From NCBI GenBank assembly GCA_964398055.1, contig CAYNLK010000039.1:1-57699 (forward strand): a DNA stretch of 57,699 nt. Reading direction: 5' to 3'. This document shows, one piece after another, positions 16,638 through 24,583 of the stretch. The stretch is from CAYNLK01 sp964398055. GTDB lineage: Bacteria; Chloroflexota; Anaerolineae; 4572-78; J111. The notes under the pieces are model-generated. The model did not search any database. It saw nothing but the letters and a program-made list of their open reading frames with translations, and was not told the origin of the DNA. Numbering within the stretch: position 1 is the first letter of the stretch; every line of letters begins with the position of its first letter. The translations under genes were made by a program, and so were the position numbers.

Positions 16638-17201
16638 TTACTTGTTCAGTTTGATATAGCTCTGCCACCAACTATAAGCCTCATAGTTTGGTCCCGGTCG
16701 ATATCTGGCCCCGATAATTATGTTTTGGAGGCACTCGCTCACCGTATTAAATGATGGTTCGGCGGTCTCAACCCAATGTTTGATTAATTCGGAAGTTGAA
16801 AGAATTTGTAAGTGAGGCGCCTCGCGACTAAACACCTTGATTGCCGCCCGATCATCCGTAGCAATAGCCCAATTACGGTGTAAGGCAATTGCTCCGGTAA
16901 TTGCCTCGCCGTCGTCTAAAACAGCCGCAAAATTGATGTAGGTTTCAGCTTCGGCTTCCAGGTTAAGATCAACCAGAGTGAGTAGACCCTGCTCGATGAA
17001 TGACTGTAATTCAACATCCTCGTTACATTGGGTTAAATGATTGTAACTTCTCAATACCTCTTCATTTTTAACATAAGCAGCCACGCAGACCGATTTAGGA
17101 ATTGATTTTAATATTTCCCCCATCTGTTTGGAAGCGTATAAGTTAATGACACAACAGGCATCTAAAATGATACACGGGTGGGCGAAAACGAAGTCTTTCA
17201 T
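16638..17201 (-). CDS. PIN-domain protein (putative toxin ribonuclease)
   Basis: 187 residues. The PIN fold begins CIILDACCVINLYAS with the first acidic metal ligand (D14). The middle LDDGEAITGAIAL and the late AIATDDRAA supply the other acidic residues. PIN domains are Mg-dependent endoribonucleases and frequent toxins. The ATG at 17201 is preferred over a TTG at 17225 that would overlap the upstream stop. Third and last gene of an AT-rich minus-strand module; the adjacent XRE-ImmA protein would be the antitoxin or regulator. An ImmA-type partner with a PIN protein is a recurrent predicted toxin-antitoxin pairing. Confidence 0.8.
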   Translation of the reverse strand: MKDFVFAHPCIILDACCVINLYASKQMGEILKSIPKSVCVAAYVKNEEVLRSYNHLTQCNEDVELQSFIEQGLLTLVDLNLEAEAETYINFAAVLDDGEAITGAIALHRNWAIATDDRAAIKVFSREAPHLQILSTSELIKHWVETAEPSFNTVSECLQNIIIGARYRPGPNYEAYSWWQSYIKLNK

Positions 17202-17214
17202 TATGGCGCTGCCC

Positions 17215-18420
17215 TCAACCCTCAATTGACTGGGTTAAATCAAGACGAATGAGGGCATTGTCAGTTACATCAGAGCCATGTTGATGTAATTTCTCGACAA
17301 TCTGGCGGGCTTCGAGCCGATCCACATCCAGGAATCGAGCTAATTGTCCCTCCGTTATCAAGGCCTGGTCAAAAGCGTCAATCGCCAGATATTGGTAACG
17401 GCGCGGTAGCTTTTCATCATGAGCCGGCAGAGACCCCAAATTAAGTTGTTGCTGCGCCTCCCGAACTTTAAATCCACGTTCTTTTAACTTGTCCCAACTC
17501 CCCGTCGGTAGCAACTTCATTTCTTCCAATCGACGAGTCAGCGCCGCGACTGAAACGCCATAATAATAGGCTAACGTACATAAATCGGCCGGCGTCACTT
17601 TGTTTTTATTCTGTCGAATTTGATTAAACCTGCGGGTCAAACTGCTCGTCGGCATCAGAAAATGAAGCGCAAAATAATCGGCAAAACGCTCATCATCTGG
17701 TAGGCGTTGATAACCGTCTTCGATAAACATTCTAGGTTTAAAGCGGTGCACTAAAAAGTGAGCGTAATCGTGCGCTAATGACCAACGCCGTCGCTCTTCG
17801 GGATGTTGAATATTGACCGCAATACACCCGCCCAAATCCTGAGTATACATATAAATTGCCGAAAATTTCGACGGTTGGAGCGGCAAATAAAAAATTCGTA
17901 GCCCGACATCTTGTTCCAGAATGTCGCGTAGAATTGGAATGGGTCCATCTCCCAAACCAAGACGGTTTCGCTCTTCTGAAGCTATCCCTGCCGCAGCTTG
18001 CTCAACCGGCAAATGACCAATTTGGTACTCAGGTGGATATTTGTAAGGGAGCGGCGTATTCGTAATTTGTTCCAGTTCCAGGTAATTACGGGATAGTTCT
18101 TCTAATTTGGCCACCGATTCTTTGATTTTTAGCTCATCGTCCCGGCTGGGACGATAAGGGCCGCGGAATTGAGGTTGCATAGCTTCAATCTGAGGACGTG
18201 GTCGTACAAAATCGCTGACTTGACGACCATAGACCCGGGCCAATTGGATCAATTCCGCCGGCCGGATCTGTCTTTCCCCTTTTTCAATGGCCGTAAGTGT
18301 AGTCCGGGCGACATCAATCATCTTGGCCGCCTCTGCCTGGGTCAACCCCCTTTGATTACGGGCATTTTGCAATTCTCGCCCCAATGAACGCGGATCGATT
18401 TGCTTAAATATGTCTTTCAT
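17215..18420 (-). CDS. XRE regulator fused to ImmA/IrrE-type metallopeptidase
   Basis: 401 residues. N-terminal HTH of the XRE type (about 10-70, with LTQAEAAKMIDVARTTLTAI). Next comes a linker, then an ImmA/IrrE (COG2856, M78-like) domain with SLAHDYAHFLVH at about 213-224 and the downstream ERFADYFALHFLMP. The zinc site reads H-D-x-x-H where the family usually has H-E-x-x-H, so protease activity may be reduced or altered. The C-terminal 100 residues are helical. In ImmA/IrrE systems the peptidase cleaves the paired repressor. Here both are one chain, 14 bp from the PIN gene. Confidence 0.85.
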   Translation of the reverse strand: MKDIFKQIDPRSLGRELQNARNQRGLTQAEAAKMIDVARTTLTAIEKGERQIRPAELIQLARVYGRQVSDFVRPRPQIEAMQPQFRGPYRPSRDDELKIKESVAKLEELSRNYLELEQITNTPLPYKYPPEYQIGHLPVEQAAAGIASEERNRLGLGDGPIPILRDILEQDVGLRIFYLPLQPSKFSAIYMYTQDLGGCIAVNIQHPEERRRWSLAHDYAHFLVHRFKPRMFIEDGYQRLPDDERFADYFALHFLMPTSSLTRRFNQIRQNKNKVTPADLCTLAYYYGVSVAALTRRLEEMKLLPTGSWDKLKERGFKVREAQQQLNLGSLPAHDEKLPRRYQYLAIDAFDQALITEGQLARFLDVDRLEARQIVEKLHQHGSDVTDNALIRLDLTQSIEG

Positions 18421-18447
18421 GGCCCCTTGCCTTTCTTATTTATTGCT

Positions 18448-19095
18448 TTAGACAGCCGGACTCAATACTACCTTGCTTGTCAGACCTGAAGCAACTAGAT
18501 CAGCTACTTTATCCCACTCCTCAACATAACATTGATACAATCGGAGCAAATTACTCTCAAATATTCTGGTATCAGTTTCATTTTGAGTCAGTCGGTTTAC
18601 AATTTTTGCTAGCCTCCGGTCAAGAGTCGCTTGGTCCACACCATTATAGTGATCTTTTTTCATTGGTATTCGTTCGACGAAATTAGCATCATATATATTC
18701 TGAACGTATCTATGTGCTATCTGGTGGGCACAGTTTTGATTTACCTCGCCAAGTTGAACGGCTTGTAATACTTCTTCACAAGATTGTACGGCTAAAGCAA
18801 CTCCCCGCGGATCACCGTAAGTCTTTTGAGCCAACCTTTCAATATTTTTGCTTTCAGCATCCCAATTCGTAGACGATTTGAGTATTGGTGGTGCAGAGGC
18901 TATTTGTTCAAGCCGTTCGCCCATTTGTTTTATCAGTTTTATCGGCCCGTCACCATAATCTTGGATATCCTTTTTCAGGGGTTTTAGGACATTGCGCGCT
19001 AATTCTTCACCGGACCCATATCCCTCACATAATTGCTTATAAGTTTTCTGGTATCTATACGGCAATGCGGCATGTACCCTATCTGAGTCTGGCAT
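18448..19095 (-). CDS. Unknown protein, first gene of the XRE-ImmA/PIN module
   Basis: 215 residues, charged and mostly helical, without membrane segment or known motif. The C-terminal half contains evenly spaced Leu/Ile in long helices (QATLDRRLAKIVNRLTQNE region), which suggests a coiled-coil or helical-bundle protein. AGGTGA lies 4 nt before the ATG. It is 27 bp upstream of the XRE-ImmA gene in the same direction and behind the module's promoter, so it is probably a third component (substrate, sensor or second antitoxin). Base composition is AT-rich compared with the flanks. Confidence 0.65.
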   Translation of the reverse strand: MPDSDRVHAALPYRYQKTYKQLCEGYGSGEELARNVLKPLKKDIQDYGDGPIKLIKQMGERLEQIASAPPILKSSTNWDAESKNIERLAQKTYGDPRGVALAVQSCEEVLQAVQLGEVNQNCAHQIAHRYVQNIYDANFVERIPMKKDHYNGVDQATLDRRLAKIVNRLTQNETDTRIFESNLLRLYQCYVEEWDKVADLVASGLTSKVVLSPAV

Positions 19096-19131
19096 AATTT
19101 CACCTTTCTACTAAACGACATCCACAAAATT

Positions 19132-19160
19132 AGTGTACCATAAAAACCTGACAATGTCAA
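19132..19160 (-). promoter_or_regulatory. Sigma-70 promoter with operator-like repeats
   Basis: On the minus strand TTGACA (19155-19160), a 17-bp spacer and TACACT (19132-19137) precede the module by about 37 bp. The -35 box is embedded in the palindrome TGACAATGTCA (19149-19159). AATGTCAATAT occurs twice, at 19153-19163 and 19186-19196, 33 bp apart (three helical turns). These are good candidates for autoregulation by the XRE protein. Confidence 0.7.
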
Positions 19161-19311
19161 TATATAAAGTTATTATCAATAATAAAATGTCAATATTTAA
19201 TATGGGCGGCATGTCCCACTAGCCTTGAGTTTTGCTCAAAAAGGCTAATCGCGTTATTTTTCCCCAGGCGTAATATGTTTTCTGATCACAGATTTGTCCT
19301 GGAGGATCAAT

Positions 19312-20043
19312 TTGACCACATTCTTCATCATGAGCGCGCTGGTAATTGTATTGATCGGCCTGTCCAAAGGCGGGTTGGGCGGAACGCTGGCCGCCCTGGC
19401 CACCCCGCTGATGACCCTGGTGTTGCCGGCCCCGCAAGCGGTCGGCTTTTTGTTGCCCATTTTAATGGTCGCCGATGTCTTTGCTCTAATCGCTCATTGG
19501 AAACGTTGGGATAACAAATTGGTGTTACTGCTCCTGCCGGGAGCGGTGGTCGGGGTGGCGATTGGCACTTTTTTTCTGACCAGTATCTCCGCCGAAACCT
19601 TACGGAAAATTATCGGGCTCATTATTCTGATTTTTGTGATTTACAGGATATTCGAAATCCGGATTCAACGTTCCATGCACTACACCGCCCGCAACTGGCA
19701 CGGTGTGGTCGCCGGCGGCGCCGGAGCCATCTCATCGACCCTGGCCCACACCGGACCGCCGCCGGTGGCTATCTACCTGTTGATGCAGAACATTCCGCCG
19801 CGCACCTTTGTGGCCACGATGGTCCTCTTCTTTGCCGTGCTCAACTGGGTCAAAGTGCCCTCTTACTTTTTTGCCGGCCTGTTCGACTTCAAACTGCTGG
19901 CCCAGGTGGCCTGGCTATTACCCTTGCTGCCGGTTAGCGTCTGGCTGGGCAAGAATATGACTGTCAAATTGGATAAAGCCGTTTTTGATCGGGTGATTGT
20001 GGTTTTGCTGGGGGTCTCAGCGATTTTTCTGCTGGTCAGCTAA
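19312..20043 (+). CDS. TauE/SafE-family membrane transporter
   Basis: 243 residues with seven to eight hydrophobic helices. The first repeat starts LIGLSKGGLGGTLAALATP and the second carries GAGAISSTLAHTGPPPVAIYLL. These are the two conserved half-repeat signatures of the TauE/SafE (DUF81) exporters of sulfite and organosulfonates. Substrate cannot be told from sequence. The TTG at 19312 is chosen because GGAGG lies 6 nt upstream; the next ATG is at 19330. Its codon use is GC-rich again, which marks the right border of the AT-rich module. Confidence 0.85.
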   Translation: MTTFFIMSALVIVLIGLSKGGLGGTLAALATPLMTLVLPAPQAVGFLLPILMVADVFALIAHWKRWDNKLVLLLLPGAVVGVAIGTFFLTSISAETLRKIIGLIILIFVIYRIFEIRIQRSMHYTARNWHGVVAGGAGAISSTLAHTGPPPVAIYLLMQNIPPRTFVATMVLFFAVLNWVKVPSYFFAGLFDFKLLAQVAWLLPLLPVSVWLGKNMTVKLDKAVFDRVIVVLLGVSAIFLLVS

Positions 20044-20054
20044 GGCTTGAGGTA

Positions 20055-20225
20055 ACTTCTCGGCCTGAATCTGTAGTAGTCAACAAGATGTTGAACACTG
20101 GGAAGCTGCAATGTATCCCTCTGGAGTCGAGGCTTTAGCCGGTAATTGGGCGCATAAAACCGGCTGAAGCCTCGACTCCAACTGTTCAAAATATCTCTGA
20201 CTACTACACTTCTCGGCCTGAATCT
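20055..20225. mobile_element. 135-bp palindromic element with 18-bp target duplication
   Basis: The element spans 20073-20207. Ends GTAGTAGTCA / TGACTACTAC are perfect inverted copies, followed after exactly 8 nt on each side by TTGAACA / TGTTCAA. Inside is a 22-bp stem built on TGGAGTCGAGGCTT and its inverse with one mismatch. It is flanked by identical 18-bp copies of ACTTCTCGGCCTGAATCT at 20055-20072 and 20208-20225. No coding capacity: a non-autonomous insertion. Confidence 0.8.
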
Positions 20226-20327
20226 TACGACCGCTGACAGCCGACCGCCGGCAACCCTTATTGTACGTTGGTAATCCTTTCGGCGGTCTGTGGTCAGCGG
20301 GTACAGAATTTGCGGTAGCCTGAGTGG

Positions 20328-21380
20328 TTACGGTTTCACCCGGGCCATCAACTCGGCCAGGCTGTCGTCGTAAGGTGGATTGGCAATCCCAACCTCAGTG
20401 ATAATGGCGGTGATGTATCGGGCCGGCGTTACGTCAAAGGCTGGATTGGCCACCTCAACGCCGTCGGGCGTGATCTGAGTTTCCCCCACGTGAGTAACCT
20501 CTTCCGCCGGCCGCTCTTCGATCTCGATCGCGTCGCCGCTGGCGATCGTCAGGTCGATGGTGCTGGTCGGCGCGGCCACGTAGAAGGGCACGCCGTGGGC
20601 GTGGGCGACCAGGGCCAGGTTATAGGTGCCGATTTTGTTGGCCGTGTCGCCGTTGGCCGCCACCCGGTCGCAGCCGACCACGCAGAGGTCGATGCCGACT
20701 GTGCGCATCAAGTGTCCTGACGCCCCATCGACGATGACCGTATGCGGTATGCCCAACTGCTGCAGCTCCCAGGCCGACAGCCGCGCCCCCTGCAAGCGGG
20801 GCCGGGTCTCATCCAGGTAGGCGTGGACCTGCTTGCCCTGCTCGTGGGCGGTGCGGATGATGCCCAGGGCCGTGCCGTAATCGACGGTGGCCAGACTGCC
20901 GGTGTTGCAGTGGTGAATAATTTTGGCCCGGTCGGGAATCAGGGGCAGGGCGTTCAGGCCGATTTGCCGGTTGGTCTGCACATCTTCGGCCGCAATGGCC
21001 TCCGCCTCGGCCAGGGCGGCTTGCCGGACGGCCTCGACTGTGGCCAAAGCTGGCTCGCTGGCCCGCTTCAACACCCGGTCGATGGCCCAGAACAGGTTGA
21101 CCGCGGTCGGGCGGGCCTGGCGCAGCAGGTCGGCCGCGACCTTAAGTTCTGCCCGCACGGCGTCAACATTTTTGGCCTGGCTGTGCTGAGCGGTCAAGGC
21201 CAGGCCAAAAGCCGCGGCTGCGCCGATGGCCGGCGCACCTCGGATGACCATCTCGCGAATAGCTGTCACCACCTGCGGCGCACTGGTGAAATCCAGGTAG
21301 ACGGTCTGGTGGGGCAGCCGCCGCTGGTCCAGCAGCCGCAGCACCCCGTTTCGCCATTCAATGCTGCGATACGCGCCCAT
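20328..21380 (-). CDS. mtnA: S-methyl-5-thioribose-1-phosphate isomerase
   Basis: 350 residues, standard for MtnA, which isomerises methylthioribose-1-phosphate to methylthioribulose-1-phosphate in methionine salvage. It shows RGAPAIGAAAAFGLAL, the catalytic Cys in HHCNTGSLATVDYGTALG (C158) and the catalytic Asp in VVGCDRVAANGDTANKIGTY (D238), all intact. AGGAT precedes the ATG, and a TATAAT box lies on the minus strand at 21423-21428. No other methionine-salvage genes are adjacent. Confidence 0.95.
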   Translation of the reverse strand: MGAYRSIEWRNGVLRLLDQRRLPHQTVYLDFTSAPQVVTAIREMVIRGAPAIGAAAAFGLALTAQHSQAKNVDAVRAELKVAADLLRQARPTAVNLFWAIDRVLKRASEPALATVEAVRQAALAEAEAIAAEDVQTNRQIGLNALPLIPDRAKIIHHCNTGSLATVDYGTALGIIRTAHEQGKQVHAYLDETRPRLQGARLSAWELQQLGIPHTVIVDGASGHLMRTVGIDLCVVGCDRVAANGDTANKIGTYNLALVAHAHGVPFYVAAPTSTIDLTIASGDAIEIEERPAEEVTHVGETQITPDGVEVANPAFDVTPARYITAIITEVGIANPPYDDSLAELMARVKP

Positions 21381-21528
21381 GTCAATCCTACCCCAAGGTT
21401 AGTTTTTATAGAGATAATGTCTATTATAGCTACGGGCAACCATAAACAAAAAGACTCATCAGAACAAGTGCACAAGTGACCGGCACTTTTCGTTGATAAT
21501 GAAGAAACAATCTCCAAAGACGAGATTG

Positions 21529-21640
21529 AATTGGATTTGGGCTCTTTTGGATTTGATGGGATAATGAGGTCAAATCCGTAAAACGTAAATTCATGCATCA
21601 TGTTTTACGTTTTACGATGTCAACCCCCTGAAATCCAATT
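21529..21640. repeat. Nested inverted repeat between mtnA and the next gene
   Basis: Outer pair AATTGGATTT (21529-21538) / AAATCCAATT (21631-21640). Inner perfect 13-bp pair CGTAAAACGTAAA (21577-21589) / TTTACGTTTTACG (21604-21616). A 33-codon protein-like frame with no start (about 21476-21580, plus strand) ends inside it and may be a gene remnant. The rest of the 336-bp gap shows only the mtnA -10 box and one GTGACCGGCACTT motif near 21478. Confidence 0.5.
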
Positions 21641-21716
21641 GAACCACAATTTTTAAAGTCCTTTGCTTGGATGGAGCTGATTGAGATAAATCTGTGAGTT
21701 GATAAGGAGGCGCGGT

Positions 21717-22457
21717 ATGAGTGAGACGAAGTGGGAGCGGTGGGGGGCAGCGACCGGCTATCTGGTCTTTGCTCTTGGGATCGTGGGGGCGGCATTCGAG
21801 CGGGGGGCGCCGCCCGCCAGTGCTCCTATCGAAGAGACCCTGGCCTTTTTTGCAACATACCGCAGCGAGTTGCTCGCCCAGAGCCTGTTGTTCGTGCTCA
21901 GCGCCGGCGTTTATCTGTGGTTTTTTGGGAGCCTGCGCAGTTTCCTGATGCGGGCTGAGGGTGAAACCGGCAGGCTCGCCACCATAGCCTTTGGCGCCGG
22001 CATCATTTGGGCCGGGCTGCAGATGGTGCTCCAGAGTGCCCAGGTCGCGCTGGCGCTGGGAGCCAACGGTGAGGTAGAACCGGCGCTGGCCGGGCTGATC
22101 AGCGACCTGACATATGCCCTGTCTGTCATCGCCTACGTCCCTATGGCCGTCATGCTCGCCGCAGTCGCGGTGGTCTCTTGGCGGGTTAGAGCGTTCCCGG
22201 TGTGGTTGGGTTGGCTCACCGCGGTTGCCGCGGTGATGCACTTGGTTATGTCGTTTGGCCTCATCATGGACAGAGGTCCCCTGACCCCCGGCGGTGGGTT
22301 GACCTATGTGCTTTACTTGCTGATGGCGGTGTGGCTGGCGGCGACAACAACTGTGATGGTCGTGCGGCTGGGGCAACCGGCGAGCGCGACAGTGATTCGT
22401 AATAGTCAGGAGGTCCATTCCGGTGGGCAGTTCCAAAAAGGAGAGCAAGATGTTTAG
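21717..22457 (+). CDS. Multi-pass membrane protein, DUF4386-like
   Basis: 246 residues, about six hydrophobic helices, a short cytoplasmic start and a polar tail. The pattern of a helix, a loop with E-x-L-x-x-Y-R, long helices and a small final loop resembles the DUF4386 family, a tentative assignment. Function unknown. The ATG at 21717 has AAGGAGG 6 nt upstream. Its stop overlaps the start of the hydrolase gene by eight bases, so the two are cotranslated. Confidence 0.7.
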   Translation: MSETKWERWGAATGYLVFALGIVGAAFERGAPPASAPIEETLAFFATYRSELLAQSLLFVLSAGVYLWFFGSLRSFLMRAEGETGRLATIAFGAGIIWAGLQMVLQSAQVALALGANGEVEPALAGLISDLTYALSVIAYVPMAVMLAAVAVVSWRVRAFPVWLGWLTAVAAVMHLVMSFGLIMDRGPLTPGGGLTYVLYLLMAVWLAATTTVMVVRLGQPASATVIRNSQEVHSGGQFQKGEQDV

Positions 22458-23400
22458 AAAGATTCTACGCTGGATGGCGATAGGGTTGATCGCCGCGGTG
22501 GTTTTGCTTGCAGCAGCATATCTCTGGGATATGAATCGAGCCTATGAACGGATCCGGGGCAAGAGCACGGTCATACCTTCGCCCTATGGGGATATCGAGT
22601 ACACCGAAGGTGGATCAGGTCCTCCTGTCCTGGTGATCCACGGGAGCGGCGGCGGCTACGATCAGGGCGAACTGGTGGTGCAGGCGGCGCTGGGTGAGCA
22701 ATTCCACTGGATTGCGCCTTCGCGCTTTGGCTATCTGCGCTCGACCTTCCACGAGGGCGCCACATTTGACGACCAGGCCCAGGCCTACGCCTATTTACTC
22801 GACCAACTGGGCATCGAAAAAGTTGCGGTCGTCGCCATCTCTCATGGCGGCCCTTCGGCGCTGCTCCTGGCCGTATTGCACCCTGAACGGGTTTCCTCGC
22901 TGACCCTCATCTCCGCCGGGGTCGCCTCTTCAGCCACACCAGACCAGGCCCAGGCCAACCGGCAAGGCGACATGCTGGTGACGATCTACAAGTATGACCC
23001 GCTGTACTGGGCCATTACCAGGCTCTTCAAGAAGCAGTTCATGGAGCTGATGGGCGCCAACGACGCGGTCATTGCCGGACTTACCCCCCAGCAACGGGAA
23101 ATGGCTGAACACATTATTGATTATATGAACCCGGCTTCGCCGCGATCCGCCGGCGCTGCTTTCGACAACAAAGCGAAGATGCCCAATGAGAGGATTGCCG
23201 CAATCACCGCCCCAACCTTGATCCTTCATGCCACCGACGACACCCTGCAGCTTTACCACAACGCCGAGTTCGCTGCCGCCGCCATTCCGGGGGCCAGGCT
23301 GGTCAGTTTCGACCGGGGCGGCCACCTGCTCGTGTTTGTCGAGCAAGCGACCATCCGCACGGCCGTGCAGAAGCACATCCTCGATCACACGAGCGAATAG
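22450..23400 (+). CDS. Alpha/beta hydrolase with N-terminal membrane anchor
   Basis: 316 residues. A hydrophobic N-terminal helix (about 8-28) probably anchors it to the membrane or acts as an uncleaved signal. The fold shows the oxyanion motif VLVIHGSGGGYDQG, the nucleophile elbow VVAISHGGPSALLLA (Ser in A-x-S-x-G), the acid in LHATDDTLQ and the late His in FDRGGHLLV. Substrate unknown. AGGAG sits 6 nt before the ATG, which overlaps the upstream gene. Confidence 0.85.
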   Translation: MFRKILRWMAIGLIAAVVLLAAAYLWDMNRAYERIRGKSTVIPSPYGDIEYTEGGSGPPVLVIHGSGGGYDQGELVVQAALGEQFHWIAPSRFGYLRSTFHEGATFDDQAQAYAYLLDQLGIEKVAVVAISHGGPSALLLAVLHPERVSSLTLISAGVASSATPDQAQANRQGDMLVTIYKYDPLYWAITRLFKKQFMELMGANDAVIAGLTPQQREMAEHIIDYMNPASPRSAGAAFDNKAKMPNERIAAITAPTLILHATDDTLQLYHNAEFAAAAIPGARLVSFDRGGHLLVFVEQATIRTAVQKHILDHTSE

Positions 23401-23515
23401 TTTCCCCAAAACCGTGATCAATCCGGTTTTTAGGGGCCGCCCAGCCGGTAGTCCCCTGGCTGGCGCACGGACTGATGGGCTAACTAAATGGGGACTCAAA
23501 AAGGAGATTTATCCT

Positions 23516-24355
23516 ATGCAACAAGCGAAAGGATCTAAAATGAAAGCGATGCTTATTTCCAGCGGCATCCTGGCTGCCTTGACCGGGTTGGGTTGGGTGG
23601 GCTTGCAGGTTCGGCCCGCTCCCTTCCCGGCCGTTGGGCAGCCGTCCCCGCTGTCAGAGCGTATCCCCCTGCCGGCCGGTTTGCCGGCGCCGGTGGAACG
23701 GTTCTATCGCCAGATTTACGGCGAGAATATCCCGGTAATCACCTCGGCGGTGATCAGCGGGCGGGGTACGATGCGGCTTAGCGGCCTCACCTTTCCGGTC
23801 CGCTTCCGCATCACTCACCAGGCCGGGCAGGGTTACCACCACTACTTTGAAACCACTTTTTTTGGCCTGCCGGTGATGAAGGTCAACGAAACCTACGTCG
23901 ATGGCCAAACCCGGATGGAACTGCCCTTTGGGGTGATCGAGAATGAGCCAAAAGTAGACCAGGCGGCCAACCTGGCTTTGTGGGCCGAGTCGCTGGTGTG
24001 GCTGCCGGCGATTCTGGTCACCGATCCGCGGCTGCGTTGGCAGCCGATAGACGAGGCAACGGCGCTCTTAATCGTGCCGTTCGGGGAGGCTGAGGAGCGA
24101 TTCGTTGTGCGCTTTGACCCGGAGAACGGCCTGCCCCGCCTGGTGGAGGTTATGCGCTATCGCAACCCTGACAGCCCGGCCAAAACGCTCTGGCTGAGCG
24201 AAGCCCGGCAATGGGCCAGGCTGAACGGGCCGGTGATTGGCGCCGTCGCTTCACTGACCTGGCTCGATGAGGGTACGCCGTGGGCCGTGTTCAAGGTTGA
24301 GGAGGCGCTGTACAACGTGGCCGTGGAGGTATCGCCGGAAAAGAAAGGGCTGTAA
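23516..24355 (+). CDS. Unknown secreted or anchored protein, DUF6544-like
   Basis: 279 residues. An N-terminal hydrophobic segment (about 9-30) suggests membrane anchoring or export. The rest is beta-rich with an early LPAPVERFYRQIYG and a later LWAESLVWLPAILV and a long region ending before YNVAVEVSP. This resembles the DUF6544 group (tentative). It lies 115 bp behind the hydrolase gene. Two starts are possible: 23516 (AAGGAG nine nt upstream) and 23540 (AAAGGA six nt upstream). Function unknown. Confidence 0.65.
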   Translation: MQQAKGSKMKAMLISSGILAALTGLGWVGLQVRPAPFPAVGQPSPLSERIPLPAGLPAPVERFYRQIYGENIPVITSAVISGRGTMRLSGLTFPVRFRITHQAGQGYHHYFETTFFGLPVMKVNETYVDGQTRMELPFGVIENEPKVDQAANLALWAESLVWLPAILVTDPRLRWQPIDEATALLIVPFGEAEERFVVRFDPENGLPRLVEVMRYRNPDSPAKTLWLSEARQWARLNGPVIGAVASLTWLDEGTPWAVFKVEEALYNVAVEVSPEKKGL

Positions 24356-24583
24356 CCAAGCTGTGAGATCGTCACGATCCTGTCATCACCGCCGCCCAGA
24401 TTAGTGTCCGCGCCGGTTCAACCTATGCCTGAAAAATCAAGGGTTCAGTTGGCTTATGTCTTTAGGAGAATGTATGGGGTTCCCTTGCCATGACTGTGGT
24501 GGTAGGGCATAATAATCATTGTACACAAACGGGCTGACTCCCGGCAGTCTGTTCGGACTTGAACCTGACGTGCGGACAGAGCG

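Noticed and set aside
21612..22448. 278-codon minus-strand frame
   Set aside because: It is antisense to the DUF4386-like gene, which has a strong Shine-Dalgarno and membrane-protein pattern. The minus product is low-complexity.
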